The notes beneath the pieces are model-generated. The model did not search any database, was not told the origin of the DNA, and saw only the letters and a program-made list of their open reading frames with translations. A stretch of 64,000 nucleotides of DNA from Alphaproteobacteria bacterium (GTDB lineage Bacteria; Pseudomonadota; Alphaproteobacteria; UBA2966): the NCBI GenBank assembly GCA_018654745.1, contig JABILA010000068.1, forward strand, positions 1 through 64,000, in the 5' to 3' direction. The position numbers and the translations under genes were made by a program. How positions within the stretch are numbered: the stretch's first letter is position 1; every line of letters begins with the position of its first letter. Below, piece after piece: positions 8,666 to 17,807 of the stretch.

Positions 8666-9565
8666 TTAAAGCCGGTATATCCGGACCGCGTTGTCATGGA
8701 ACATCTTGTTCCGGTCTTCATCGCTGAAGTCCTTTGTTATGGTCTTGAAGCCATCGAAGATGGTGTCGAAGTCGGCAACCACGCTATCGACGGGGAAATT
8801 ACTGGCGAACATGCATCGATCAGCACCAAAAGCTTCGATAGTGTCCAGCACAATTTGTCCATTGGCCTCGACTGTCCAGGGCTGATCCTTGACACCGATG
8901 CCGGATATCTTGATGGCGATATTCGGAAGCTGGGCAGCAATCCTGATCGCGTTGCGCCAAACATTCAGTCCGGCCTCGCTGCGATCGGCAGGCAGCCCGG
9001 TATGATTGATGATGATTTGTGTTGCCGGGAACTCATTTGCCAGTTCGGCGGCCTCATGTAGATGCCACCAGGGTGTTTGCAAGTCATAGGACAGACCATG
9101 CTCTTGTAACAAGGCAAATCCGGCACGAAATTTCGGGTCCATCATCGAGCCCGGCATATTCGGCACGTAGTCATTCGGTGTTGCTGCCGCCTTCGGCTTT
9201 TGGCGGATACCACGGACCAGCGGGAAGTTCGCATGTGCCGCCAGAATATCGGCGACGTCTTCACGATCCAGCCAGGCCTGGGCGACAATGGCGCCCGGTA
9301 ATCCCTCTGCCTCTGACAGACGCGTCAGCCACCGGCTTTCAGCAACAGGGTCGGCCGGGTTCCATTCCGCTTCCATGTGCACAGTGTTGACGATGTTTTG
9401 CTTCGCCGCACAGGCGCGATAATCGGACACCAGGAAATTCTTTTTGATGGCGCTGTAGTCGCCATAGCGGAAGGGAATATTTTCTTCCCCTGATAGCCAT
9501 GGAAGATCACAGGCACTCAGGTCCCAGAAATGCTGGTGGGCATCGATAATCCTGAGAGTTGTCAT
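8666..9565 (-). CDS. Amidohydrolase-2 family metal-dependent hydrolase
   Basis: A 299-residue TIM-barrel hydrolase of the amidohydrolase-2 family, which includes L-fuconolactonase and 2-pyrone-4,6-dicarboxylate lactonase. The N-terminal HxH motif (DAHQHFWD, about 9-16), the strand-end histidine in IIINHTGLP and the aspartate in SNFPVD are the expected metal or proton ligands. It is the last gene of a minus-strand operon: CoA transferase, enoyl-CoA hydratase, alpha/beta hydrolase, this gene. A lactone or a cyclic/enol substrate is likely; the actual compound is unknown. Confidence 0.88.
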   Translation of the reverse strand: MTTLRIIDAHQHFWDLSACDLPWLSGEENIPFRYGDYSAIKKNFLVSDYRACAAKQNIVNTVHMEAEWNPADPVAESRWLTRLSEAEGLPGAIVAQAWLDREDVADILAAHANFPLVRGIRQKPKAAATPNDYVPNMPGSMMDPKFRAGFALLQEHGLSYDLQTPWWHLHEAAELANEFPATQIIINHTGLPADRSEAGLNVWRNAIRIAAQLPNIAIKISGIGVKDQPWTVEANGQIVLDTIEAFGADRCMFASNFPVDSVVADFDTIFDGFKTITKDFSDEDRNKMFHDNAVRIYRL

Positions 9566-10438
9566 CTAGAACATACCTGCGTCCTGGTCGGGGGCCAGTT
9601 TGTTCCAGGTGCCATCTGCTGCAAACCGAAGAAATCGCCCCAGCACCAGATTAAAAGCTTCGGTTTCTTCCAGGTTCAACATGTGACCGGATCGGGGCAC
9701 CATGAACAATCCTGCCGTCGGGATATGTTTTTTCAGGTAAAGGGTGCCCTCGATGGCCGGTGCATCATCGTCGCCGACGACCAATAACACCGGCAAGTCC
9801 ATGGCATGCAGATCATCCACAATATCAGGAAATGCCGGACGGACCATCTGAACTGTCCGCATGGTTCGGGCGGATCCGACGCCGGAATGATTTGCCAATC
9901 TCGCCAGGAATGCAGCGTGGGCCTGCGGTTCCTTGATGGCAAAGGATCGGCGGAAGGGACCGTTGCCATAGTCAGGTGCCACCACACCCCAGCCCTCGGT
10001 CTCCAGCTTGTCGGCCGCCGTGGCGATTTCCGAATGGAAGGTTGCACGATCACCACCGACGGCACCATATCCCGTGCTGGCAATGGTCAACGACAAGGCG
10101 CGGTCAGCGTGTGAGATACCAAATAACAAGGTTGTGGTTGAACCCATGGAAAGGCCAACGATGTGGGCTTTTGCGATGCCGAGGTGGTCCATCAAGTCGA
10201 TAATGTCAGAGACCTGGCGATCCTGGGAATAGGCGGTGGGATCGTCGGGCACATCAGACGGTGGCCAGCCTCTCGCATTGAAAGCAACACAACGATATTG
10301 GCTTGTGAACGCCTCGAATTGCGGATACCAGGTTTCAACTTCTGCAGCAAATTCATGGGCGAAGATAATGGCGTCACCACTGGTTTCGCCGGTATCCTCG
10401 AAATAGATATTTACGCCGTCATTTGCTGCAAATTTCAT
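9566..10438 (-). CDS. Alpha/beta-fold hydrolase
   Basis: A 290-residue hydrolase when read from the ATG at 10438, which sits 4 bases after the enoyl-CoA hydratase stop; the open frame extends further but into that gene. The nucleophile elbow is GLSMGS, the oxyanion region is FAHEFAAE, an acid lies in VVGDDDAPA and the catalytic histidine in SGHMLNLE, giving a complete triad. The closest general type is the 3-oxoadipate enol-lactonase/esterase group. It abuts the amidohydrolase stop-to-start and belongs to the same catabolic operon. Confidence 0.9.
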   Translation of the reverse strand: MKFAANDGVNIYFEDTGETSGDAIIFAHEFAAEVETWYPQFEAFTSQYRCVAFNARGWPPSDVPDDPTAYSQDRQVSDIIDLMDHLGIAKAHIVGLSMGSTTTLLFGISHADRALSLTIASTGYGAVGGDRATFHSEIATAADKLETEGWGVVAPDYGNGPFRRSFAIKEPQAHAAFLARLANHSGVGSARTMRTVQMVRPAFPDIVDDLHAMDLPVLLVVGDDDAPAIEGTLYLKKHIPTAGLFMVPRSGHMLNLEETEAFNLVLGRFLRFAADGTWNKLAPDQDAGMF

Positions 10439-10442
10439 TGGC

Positions 10443-11249
10443 CTACCGTCCCTTGAATACAGGTTTGCGCTTTTCCATAAAAGCCGTGCGCCCTTCGATA
10501 TAGTCTTCACTGGCAAAGCAATCGTCGACCAGTTGTTCACAATAATCAAAATCGATGGGCCCATCCGGTTTGACGATTTGATTGACCATTTGCTTGACCG
10601 ACGCAACCGTCAGCGGCGCGTTACCGGCAATAATCCGGCAGTAATCATCAACACCAGCCTGCAGGTCTTCAGGTGTAAACAGGCGGTTGACCAGGCCCAT
10701 TGTCACAGCTTCCTGCGCATCGAAAGGGCGGCCTGTATAGAATATTTCCTTGGCAAATGAAGGCCCGACAACATCAACCAGCTTGGCGATACCGCGTACA
10801 CGATAACCAACGCCGAGCTTGGCCGCTGGAACGCCAAACTTGCTGTCGTCCGAGGCCATGCGAATGTCACAGGAAACGGCGATACCTGCACCGCCACCCA
10901 TGCACCAGCCACGGATCATGGCGATGGTTGGTTTTTTGCAGGATGACAACCGGGTCATGGCCCCATCGGCTGCGTTTTCGTAGTTCTTGGTGTTCTCTGG
11001 TGTCGAGCGGACTTGTTCAAATTCCGAGATGTCAGCGCCGGATATAAATGCCTTGTCGCCAGCACCCTGAAGAACCACAACCTTGATGTCGTCGTCGGCT
11101 TCAAATGCGTCGATGACAGTAGACATGGCTTCCCACATGGCCAGTTTGACGGCATTGCGCTGATCCGGATTGTTGAAAATCATACGGCCTACGGCCCCGT
11201 CTTTTTCGCCAATCAGAAATTCAGTATCCAGTTGTACGCGCTCAGTCAT
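10443..11249 (-). CDS. Enoyl-CoA hydratase/isomerase family protein
   Basis: A 268-residue crotonase-fold enzyme. The oxyanion-hole segments are visible as AFISGADISEF (about 67-77) and MIRGWCMGGGAGIAVSCDIRMAS (about 109-131, in two parts). The family hydrates, isomerises or cleaves acyl-CoA thioesters. It lies in the middle of a minus-strand operon with a family III CoA transferase upstream and hydrolases downstream, which suggests an acyl-CoA degradation route: activation by CoA transfer, then hydration, then hydrolysis. The chain length or structure of the substrate cannot be told from sequence. Confidence 0.92.
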   Translation of the reverse strand: MTERVQLDTEFLIGEKDGAVGRMIFNNPDQRNAVKLAMWEAMSTVIDAFEADDDIKVVVLQGAGDKAFISGADISEFEQVRSTPENTKNYENAADGAMTRLSSCKKPTIAMIRGWCMGGGAGIAVSCDIRMASDDSKFGVPAAKLGVGYRVRGIAKLVDVVGPSFAKEIFYTGRPFDAQEAVTMGLVNRLFTPEDLQAGVDDYCRIIAGNAPLTVASVKQMVNQIVKPDGPIDFDYCEQLVDDCFASEDYIEGRTAFMEKRKPVFKGR

Positions 11250-11285
11250 TATTTTTCCTCAGGGAGTTATATTGTTTAAAATCGC

Positions 11286-12485
11286 CTAGATCGTACCGTT
11301 CTTGCGCAGCGCTGCAATAGCAGTTTCGTCATATCCGCAATCCAGCAGAATATCGTCATTGTGTTGACCCTGTTCAGGTGTCGCCGATCGGATATGAAAC
11401 GGCGTGCGACTGAGTTTGACACCCTGTCCGACGATTTCAATATCGCCCAGTTGATCATGGTGAACGGGTGCCGCCATCTCCATATGCCGGACTTGCGGGT
11501 CTTCAAACACTTCGCGGATGTTATTGATCGGCCCGCAGGGCACGCCTGTTTCATTCAGATGGGCGACCCAGTCCGCAGACGATCTGGTTTTGGTAATTTC
11601 GCTGATCCTGTCGTTCAGGGCATCACGATTAGTCAGGCGGGACTTGTCGTCCCTGTAATCGCCATCCTGGGCCAATGCTGAATTGCCGAGAGACTCACAC
11701 AGCCTCAGAAACATCTTGTCGCCACCGGCAGCGATGTTGATATGACCATCCGATGTCGGAAAAACGCCCGTGGGAATTGCCGTCGGGTGATTGTTTCCGG
11801 CCTGGCCCGGCACATCCTGGTCCATCAACCAGCGCGCTGCCTGGAAATCCAGCATCGATATCTGGGCCTGCAACAATGAAGCCTGGACCCACTGACCTTC
11901 GCCGGATATCTCACGTTCCAGCAATGCCGTCAGAATACCGATGGCGCAGTAAAGCCCGGCTGTCAGATCGGCGATGGGAATACCAACGCGCACCGGACCC
12001 TGTCCCGGCAAGCCGGTGATCGACATCAGCCCGCCCAGACCTTGCGCGATCTGGTCAACGCCCGGGCGCTCAACATAGGGTCCGTCCTGGCCAAAGCCGG
12101 AAATGCTGGCATAGACCAGCCGCGGGTTGATGGCTTTCAGGCTTTCATAATCGATACCCAGCCTGTTTTTCACGTCGGGGCGATAGTTTTCAACAACAAC
12201 ATCGGCGGTCTCTGCCAATTTGTTGAAAACCTCAATCCCTTCGGCGTGTTTCAGGTTCAGGGTCAGGCTTTTTTTGTTGCGATGCAGGTTCTGGAAATCC
12301 GGTCCATGACGCGGCCCGCCCATGCTTTGCTGACCTTCGGCACTGCTGGCAGGGGCTTCGATCTTGATCACATCAGCACCCCAGTCAGCCAACTGGCGTA
12401 CGGCTGTTGGTCCGGCGCGAACACGGGTCAGATCCAGCACCTTGAAACGGGCCAATGGAAGTTTTGAATCAGGCTGAATAGTCAT
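11286..12485 (-). CDS. Family III CoA transferase (CaiB/BaiF-like)
   Basis: A 399-residue enzyme when started at the ATG at 12485; the open frame extends upstream without family similarity. The N-terminal LARFKVLDLTRVRAGPTA, WGADVIKIE, NLHRNKKSLTLNLK and VVVENYRPDVKNRLG are classic family III CoA-transferase landmarks, and the aspartate in GVDQIAQGLGG fits the catalytic nucleophile. It moves CoA between organic acids in the cytoplasm. It is the first gene of the minus-strand operon running to 8666 and diverges from a YciI protein. Confidence 0.93.
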   Translation of the reverse strand: MTIQPDSKLPLARFKVLDLTRVRAGPTAVRQLADWGADVIKIEAPASSAEGQQSMGGPRHGPDFQNLHRNKKSLTLNLKHAEGIEVFNKLAETADVVVENYRPDVKNRLGIDYESLKAINPRLVYASISGFGQDGPYVERPGVDQIAQGLGGLMSITGLPGQGPVRVGIPIADLTAGLYCAIGILTALLEREISGEGQWVQASLLQAQISMLDFQAARWLMDQDVPGQAGNNHPTAIPTGVFPTSDGHINIAAGGDKMFLRLCESLGNSALAQDGDYRDDKSRLTNRDALNDRISEITKTRSSADWVAHLNETGVPCGPINNIREVFEDPQVRHMEMAAPVHHDQLGDIEIVGQGVKLSRTPFHIRSATPEQGQHNDDILLDCGYDETAIAALRKNGTI

Positions 12486-12649
12486 TAAGATTCTCTCGGA
12501 AAGGTTCTTTTGGATAACAGGTGCATGAAGCAGATAAGCAGGTGATATTCGCGGCCAGGACTGGTCCGGATTGGCAGAACAGTGTAAATCTGGAGACTGT
12601 AATATAATAGCATTTATCCTGCCGCATAAGACCATGGGGAAAATCAGAT

Positions 12650-12946
12650 ATGCCTTACGTTATTCAGACCGTTGATAATCCTGAGCGAAGCCACTTGCGT
12701 ACAGAAGTCAGGGACGAACATGTCGCCTGGTTGAAAGACAACGTGAGCAAATTGCTGGCAGGTGGGGCACTGCTTGCTGACGATGGTGGGCCCGGTAGTG
12801 GTGGCTTGCTGATCGTTGATACCGAAGATCGCGCCGAGGCAGAGGCCTTTATTGCAGAAGATCCATTTACCAGGGCAGGTTTGTTCCAGGACGTCATGAT
12901 CTCACGCTGGCGCATGGGGTTTTTCAACAAGGAAGCGCTTATTTAG
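12650..12946 (+). CDS. YciI-family protein
   Basis: A 98-residue protein with the YCII-related ferredoxin-like fold: an early HLRTEVRDEHVAWL helix, GGALLADDGGPGSGGLLIV and the closing AEDPFTRAGLFQDVMISRWRMGFF. The His and Asp that form the proposed active-site pair are present. Family members are found in several catabolic contexts, but no general reaction is established. Its stop codon lies in the first copy of a 21-base tandem repeat. Confidence 0.88.
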   Translation: MPYVIQTVDNPERSHLRTEVRDEHVAWLKDNVSKLLAGGALLADDGGPGSGGLLIVDTEDRAEAEAFIAEDPFTRAGLFQDVMISRWRMGFFNKEALI

Positions 12947-13006
12947 CCGGGGACAGTTCGATTTTAGCCAGGGACAGTTCGATTCTAGCCAGGAACAATT
13001 CGATGT
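12944..13006. repeat. Three tandem copies of a 21-base unit
   Basis: Three copies with exact 21-base period start at 12944, 12965 and 12986 (core tagcc-gggacagttcgat, a few substitutions in each). The first base of copy one is the stop codon of the YciI gene, so the repeat fills most of the spacer before the dehydratase. Confidence 0.9.
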
Positions 13007-13052
13007 TTCGGCTGTCACAGAGAAGTCTTCGAAAGATCAGGTGACGAATACA

Positions 13053-14783
13053 ATGGCGAATGATACCAAAAAACGCGGCATGGAAAAAGCATTGACTAAT
13101 TATGGCGATGCCGGGTTTTCGTTGTTCCTGCGCAAGGCCTTCATCAAGGCTATGGGTTATTCAGAAGACGCCCTGAACCGTACCATTGTTGGCATCGCGG
13201 ATACCGGCAGCGGTTATAATGCCTGCCACCGCAATGCGCCTGAGTTGATCGAAGCCGTCAAACGCGGCGTTATGTTGCAAGGTGGATTGCCCATCGATTT
13301 TCCGACCATCTCCCTGCACGAATCGTTCTCTCATCCTACGTCAATGTTCCTGCGCAACCTGATGGCAATGGATACGGAGGAAATGGTCCGGGCCCAGCCC
13401 ATGGACGCTGTAGTGTTAATCGGGGGTTGCGACAAAACCGTACCGGCGCAGTTGATGGCCGCAGCCAGCGTCAACGTCCCGGCTGTTCAGGTCGTTACCG
13501 GGCCGATGATGACGGGAAGCCATCGCGGTGAACGTCTGGGGGCCTGTACGGATTGTCGTCGTTTCTGGGGCATGTACCGGGCGGGTGAAATTGACGACGC
13601 TGAAATTGAAGAAGTCGGCGACAAACTGGCACCGACCGCTGGCACCTGCATGGTCATGGGCACCGCCAGTACAATGGCCTGTATGACGGAAGCCCTCGGC
13701 ATGATGTTGCCAGGCGGTGCGGCCATTCCGGCTGTAGCGGCGGATCGTTTACGCCATGGTGAAGCCGCCGGGGCACGGGCTGTGCATATGGCAACCGAAG
13801 GCCTGACCCCCGACAAGATCATGACGCCTGATGCTATCGCCAATGCATTTCGCATATTGTTGGCTATCGGTGGCTCGACCAATGGCCTTGTACATATGAC
13901 GGCCATTGCCAGACGACTGGGCATAGACGTTGATCTCGAAGCCCTTGATGCCATGGGCCGGGAAACACCGGTACTTGTCGACCTCAAACCCTCGGGCCAG
14001 CATTATATGGAAGACCTGCAACGGGCAGGGGGGCTGGTCACGGTTTTGCGGGAACTGAAACCATTGCTTAATCTTGACTGCCTGACGGTTACAGGCAAAA
14101 CCCTTGGCGAGAACATCGAAGACGCGCCAGCACCGTGGCCCCAGGATGTGGTTCGCTCCTTCAACAAACCCCTAAATGCAGAAGGTGGCATAGCCGTTCT
14201 GCGCGGAAATCTGGCACCCGACAGTGCCATCATCAAGGTATCGGCAGCCTCACCTGAATTGATGCAGGTCGAAGGCCGGGCGGTTGTTTTTGATTCGCTC
14301 GCGGACCTCGCCAATCGGATCGACGACGATGACCTGGATGTGAACGCCGATGATATTCTGGTCCTGCGTAATGCCGGTCCAAAAGGTGCCCCGGGCATGC
14401 CGGAGTCGGGCTATATCCCCATACCAAAAAAACTCGCCGCAGCCGGTGTCAAAGACATGGTTCGTATTTCCGACGCGCGCATGAGCGGTACGGCCTTTGG
14501 ATCAATCGTTTTACACATAACGCCGGAAGCTGCCGTTGGCGGTCCTCTGGCACTGGTGCAAAATGGCGACAGGATAAAACTGGATGTGGATGGCCGTCGT
14601 ATCGATCTGCTGGTTGATGACGCCACACTTGAACAGCGCCGCGCGGCCTGGACCCCGCCACCAGCCCATGAAGGGGCGGAGCGTGGATATCTCAGGCTTT
14701 ATCTTGAAAATGTGAACCAGGCACCGGACGGTGTCGATTTTGATTTCCTGTGTCCGCCGCTTGATGGCCGTGTGACCCCCTGA
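13053..14783 (+). CDS. IlvD/Edd-family dehydratase, probably sugar-acid dehydratase
   Basis: A 576-residue Fe-S dehydratase from the ATG at 13053, which has an aggtga Shine-Dalgarno 8 bases upstream; an in-frame GTG at 13041 is the alternative. The three cluster cysteines appear in GGCDKT, GACTDCRRFW and GTCMVMGTASTMACM. The family includes dihydroxy-acid dehydratase (valine/isoleucine synthesis), phosphogluconate dehydratase and aldonate dehydratases. The catabolic neighbourhood, with Ldh-family dehydrogenases and a four-carbon acid sugar pathway, favours an aldonate dehydratase over IlvD itself, though the substrate is unproven. The next gene begins 20 bases downstream. Confidence 0.9.
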   Translation: MANDTKKRGMEKALTNYGDAGFSLFLRKAFIKAMGYSEDALNRTIVGIADTGSGYNACHRNAPELIEAVKRGVMLQGGLPIDFPTISLHESFSHPTSMFLRNLMAMDTEEMVRAQPMDAVVLIGGCDKTVPAQLMAAASVNVPAVQVVTGPMMTGSHRGERLGACTDCRRFWGMYRAGEIDDAEIEEVGDKLAPTAGTCMVMGTASTMACMTEALGMMLPGGAAIPAVAADRLRHGEAAGARAVHMATEGLTPDKIMTPDAIANAFRILLAIGGSTNGLVHMTAIARRLGIDVDLEALDAMGRETPVLVDLKPSGQHYMEDLQRAGGLVTVLRELKPLLNLDCLTVTGKTLGENIEDAPAPWPQDVVRSFNKPLNAEGGIAVLRGNLAPDSAIIKVSAASPELMQVEGRAVVFDSLADLANRIDDDDLDVNADDILVLRNAGPKGAPGMPESGYIPIPKKLAAAGVKDMVRISDARMSGTAFGSIVLHITPEAAVGGPLALVQNGDRIKLDVDGRRIDLLVDDATLEQRRAAWTPPPAHEGAERGYLRLYLENVNQAPDGVDFDFLCPPLDGRVTP

Positions 14784-14803
14784 CCAAACATTGTGAGAAT
14801 AAC

Positions 14804-15862
14804 ATGAGTGAAACCCGCTACAGCGCAGAAGACATTAAATCCTTCGCGGCCCAACTTCTGACAAAGACCGGCATGGATAATGAAAAGGCCGTTGTCGTGG
14901 CCGAGGTCCTTCTGGAAGGGGACCTGATGGGCCACACCACACACGGGTATCAGTTGCTGGCCCCGTATCTGGGGGCATTGGAAGCCGGAACCATGACCGG
15001 CACCGGTCAGCCGGAAACATTGAAAGATTCCGGGCCAGCAATTGCCTGGGACGGTCGGTCATTGCCGGGCACATGGCTGGTGGACCAGGGACTGGAACTT
15101 GCGGTGGAACGGGCACGTAAATATGGCCTTGCTGCGATTTCCATTCGCAAAAGTCACCACATCGCCACACTTGCCGCCTATCTGAAAAAGGTTACAGACC
15201 AGGGCATGATGGTCCTGGTCTATACGTCTGATCCAGCCTTTGCCACGGTTGCCCCGTTTGGCGGCTTGCGTGGCGCCTATACGCCTGATCCCATTGGTAT
15301 TGGCATCCCGACGGCAGGTGATCCCATCCTGATCGATATCAGCATGTCCATCACGACCAACGGCATGACGGACCGGTTGCACCGTGAAGGGGGCAAATTT
15401 CCCCATCCGTGGATACAGGACAACAAGGGTAACGCCAGTAACGACCCCGCAGATTTTCATTCAGACCCACAAGGCACGATTTTGCCCATTGGCGGCAAAG
15501 ACCATGGTCACAAGGGGTTTGCCCTTGGCTTATATGTTGAAGCCATGACCTGCGGTCTGAACGGATATGGTCGCAAGGACAAACCAACGACCTGGGGTGG
15601 TTCGGTATTCATGCAGGTCTACGACCCGGAAGCCTTTGGTGGGCGAGAGGATTTTGAAGCTGAAACCGCCTGGCTGGTTGATGACTGTATCAACAACCCG
15701 GTCCCGGAAGGTGCCCCGCCTGTACGTATCCCCGGTGCCAGTGGCCTGAAAAGACGGGAGGCCAATATGGCCAACGGTGTTGCCTTTCACGGCGGAATTA
15801 TCGAAGCCCTGGAACCGTGGGCAGAAAAAACCGGAGTGTCTATGCCGGTTTCCTTGTCCTGA
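14804..15862 (+). CDS. Ldh-family (malate/L-lactate/ureidoglycolate-type) dehydrogenase, first copy
   Basis: A 352-residue NAD(P)-dependent oxidoreductase of the Ldh/MDH-2 family, distinct from Rossmann-fold lactate dehydrogenases. The conserved GHTTHGYQLL with its catalytic histidine, IRKSHHIATLAAYLK and GGKDHGHKGFALGLYVEAM segments are present. Members oxidise various 2-hydroxyacids. It follows the IlvD/Edd dehydratase by 20 bases, so it probably reduces or oxidises an intermediate of the same sugar-acid route. A second, divergent member is encoded at 17808-18899. Confidence 0.92.
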   Translation: MSETRYSAEDIKSFAAQLLTKTGMDNEKAVVVAEVLLEGDLMGHTTHGYQLLAPYLGALEAGTMTGTGQPETLKDSGPAIAWDGRSLPGTWLVDQGLELAVERARKYGLAAISIRKSHHIATLAAYLKKVTDQGMMVLVYTSDPAFATVAPFGGLRGAYTPDPIGIGIPTAGDPILIDISMSITTNGMTDRLHREGGKFPHPWIQDNKGNASNDPADFHSDPQGTILPIGGKDHGHKGFALGLYVEAMTCGLNGYGRKDKPTTWGGSVFMQVYDPEAFGGREDFEAETAWLVDDCINNPVPEGAPPVRIPGASGLKRREANMANGVAFHGGIIEALEPWAEKTGVSMPVSLS

Positions 15863-15876
15863 ACCTATCGACGAAT

Positions 15877-16437
15877 ATGTCGGAGGGTCACAGACAGCAA
15901 CTGGAAGAAATTTTTCGCGCTGACGACTGGTCGATGGGGGTGCTTGAAGCCGTCGCCGATCTCAATTTGCCTGAATGGGCCATCGGGGCCGGGTTTGTAC
16001 GCTCGCTGGTCTGGGACAGCCTCAGCAGTCAGGAACGCACGCCGCTGAATGATGTCGATGTGCTTGTTTTTGATGCCTCGAATGTTGCCAAGGAACGAGA
16101 ACAACAGATCGAACGTGAACTGGCTGGGGCCCGACCTGATGTGCCCTGGTCGGTGAAGAACCAGGCCCGTATGCATGAACGCAACGGCACCAAACCTTAT
16201 CAGGATATTGAAGACGCAATGAGCTATTGGCTGGAAACGCCAACGGCGGTTGCCGTACGCCTGGAAACTGACCAGACCCTGACGATCATCGCCCCCTTTG
16301 GCCTGCAGGATCTATTCGACATGATCATCCGCCCGACCCCGCGTGGTCAGGAAGTTGTGGACCAGTTTGAAGAACGCGTTGCACGGAAACCCTGGATACA
16401 GAACTGGCCCCGGCTAAGGGTTATGCGCCACGCCTGA
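15877..16437 (+). CDS. Nucleotidyltransferase-family protein (DUF925-like)
   Basis: A 186-residue protein from the ATG at 15877; the open frame begins earlier but inside the dehydrogenase gene. The GAGFVRSLVWD and PLNDVDVLVFD segments form the G-[S/R]-x-D-x-D core of the nucleotidyltransferase fold, here with DVDV supplying the metal-binding aspartates. YQDIEDAMSYWLETPTAVAVRLE and IIAPFGLQDLFDMIIRPT fit the DUF925 family, whose substrate is unknown. It starts 14 bases after the dehydrogenase and is probably cotranscribed. Confidence 0.85.
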   Translation: MSEGHRQQLEEIFRADDWSMGVLEAVADLNLPEWAIGAGFVRSLVWDSLSSQERTPLNDVDVLVFDASNVAKEREQQIERELAGARPDVPWSVKNQARMHERNGTKPYQDIEDAMSYWLETPTAVAVRLETDQTLTIIAPFGLQDLFDMIIRPTPRGQEVVDQFEERVARKPWIQNWPRLRVMRHA

Positions 16438-16441
16438 GAAA

Positions 16442-16834
16442 TCAGTTCAGTGGCTCAACTTCATCGCGTGGTACCCAGGTGAACGTCTTGGTGATGATTT
16501 GCCAGCGTCCGTCCAGATGGATCAAAGTAAGGTAATCGGTGAACATTTTTTCACCCAGGGCGATGTAGACCTTGGCAAAGGCGCATTCAGGCCCTGACTG
16601 GTCGATGGTCAGGAAGCCGTCCTCTCGTTTATCACCGCGTTCTGAAGGTTTAATGCGGCTTTCCACACGGCCATAGACCGCAGCCATATTACTGTCCACA
16701 TAGGCACCCTCTGTCGCGCTGTACAGATGGCAGTCTGGATGGAAAATTTGTTTCAGCTTGCTACAATCGCCTTCATAAAAACCGTCAAAATAGACACCAA
16801 GTGCGGCAACGATATCTGCATGATTTCCGGTCAT
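16442..16834 (-). CDS. NTF2-like (lumazine-binding-2/SnoaL-type) protein
   Basis: A 130-residue cone-fold protein with the pattern of the nuclear transport factor 2 superfamily: an N-terminal helix VAALGVYFDGFYEGDCSKL, FHPDCHLYS, and C-terminal strands CAFAKVYIALGEKMFTDYLTL and WQIITKTFTW. Such proteins are small enzymes or binding proteins in catabolic clusters. No catalytic residue can be named with confidence. It converges on the nucleotidyltransferase gene with 4 bases between them. Confidence 0.82.
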   Translation of the reverse strand: MTGNHADIVAALGVYFDGFYEGDCSKLKQIFHPDCHLYSATEGAYVDSNMAAVYGRVESRIKPSERGDKREDGFLTIDQSGPECAFAKVYIALGEKMFTDYLTLIHLDGRWQIITKTFTWVPRDEVEPLN

Positions 16835-16924
16835 CTACTCGCCCTTCTGTATTAGATCATGTACTTTCATAAACATATTAGCGCGATTCCGGTTTTGACG
16901 AAATCGCTGCTGGCTTTGTAGCCG

Positions 16925-17779
16925 GTGCTGCTTCCTGGTTACCCAGATTGGCATGAAGCACCGGCAGAAAAATATTTCAGATCGGATTTGGGTAAGATGT
17001 TTTACGGAATTGAAGACCCGGAAGATAGTGATGCCGCAACCGGGCACGCTGATGCCATCAAGTTGTTGTATAAAAAGAACGAGATACCGTTGCTTCATTG
17101 CGACAATATGATGATTTCCTTCAGAAATTTTACATTTTTGAAGGACAAGTCATTTGTGGATAATGTTCTGAATCGTGTGCAGGAAAATGACACCGAATTC
17201 AGCAAGATCTGGCGTCTGCACACTTATGTCTGGTGCTGCACGAACGCTCTGAATTTACCGGGAGACCTGGTGGAATGCGGGGTTCATAAAGGCCTCTATT
17301 CCAGCGTTATGTTGTCGCAAATTGATCTATCCGCGAAGGGTAAAAAGATTTACCTCTACGATACGTTCACAGGACTGGATGAGCGGTATTCAACACCGCG
17401 CGAACGCGATCAGGCAGAAGTCAGCTATCAGATCGAAAGTTGGGAACAGGACGTACGGAAAACCTTTTCTGAATGGCCACAGGCGATTGTCGTGAAAGGG
17501 GCCGTGCCGGATAGTCTGGCGGAAACAGCCCCTGACCAGGTTGCCTTCCTGCATCTGGATATGAATGCAGCCGCCGCAGAGATAGCGGCGCTGGATTTTC
17601 TGGAACCGCGTCTGGTAAACGGCGCACAAATCTTGCTGGATGATTTTGGGCGACTTGAAAACAAGGAAATCTGCCCCGCTATGCAAAGCTGGTTTGGTAA
17701 ACGAAATCTGCCGATCCTGGAATTGCCTACGGGGCAGGGACTGGTTGTCTGGCAGGCGTCAAACCAGGAACATTCCTGA
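16925..17779 (+). CDS. TylF/MycF-type class I SAM-dependent methyltransferase
   Basis: The open frame gives 284 residues from a GTG that directly follows an in-frame stop; the ATG at 16997, with a ggtaag in front, is an alternative and perhaps better start. The SAM-binding segment LVECGVHKGLYSSVML and the metal-binding acidic stretches YDTFTGLDE, LHLDMN and ILLDDFG match the TylF family, which O-methylates sugars of macrolides and other glycans using Mg2+. There are no glycan or antibiotic genes nearby, so its substrate is unknown. Confidence 0.82.
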   Translation: MLLPGYPDWHEAPAEKYFRSDLGKMFYGIEDPEDSDAATGHADAIKLLYKKNEIPLLHCDNMMISFRNFTFLKDKSFVDNVLNRVQENDTEFSKIWRLHTYVWCCTNALNLPGDLVECGVHKGLYSSVMLSQIDLSAKGKKIYLYDTFTGLDERYSTPRERDQAEVSYQIESWEQDVRKTFSEWPQAIVVKGAVPDSLAETAPDQVAFLHLDMNAAAAEIAALDFLEPRLVNGAQILLDDFGRLENKEICPAMQSWFGKRNLPILELPTGQGLVVWQASNQEHS

Positions 17780-17807
17780 ACGACGCATGATTGATATCTG
17801 GCCAGGA

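Noticed and set aside
10439-10606. N-terminal extension of the alpha/beta hydrolase
   Set aside because: It overlaps the enoyl-CoA hydratase gene and has no similarity to hydrolases; the ATG at 10438 is better.
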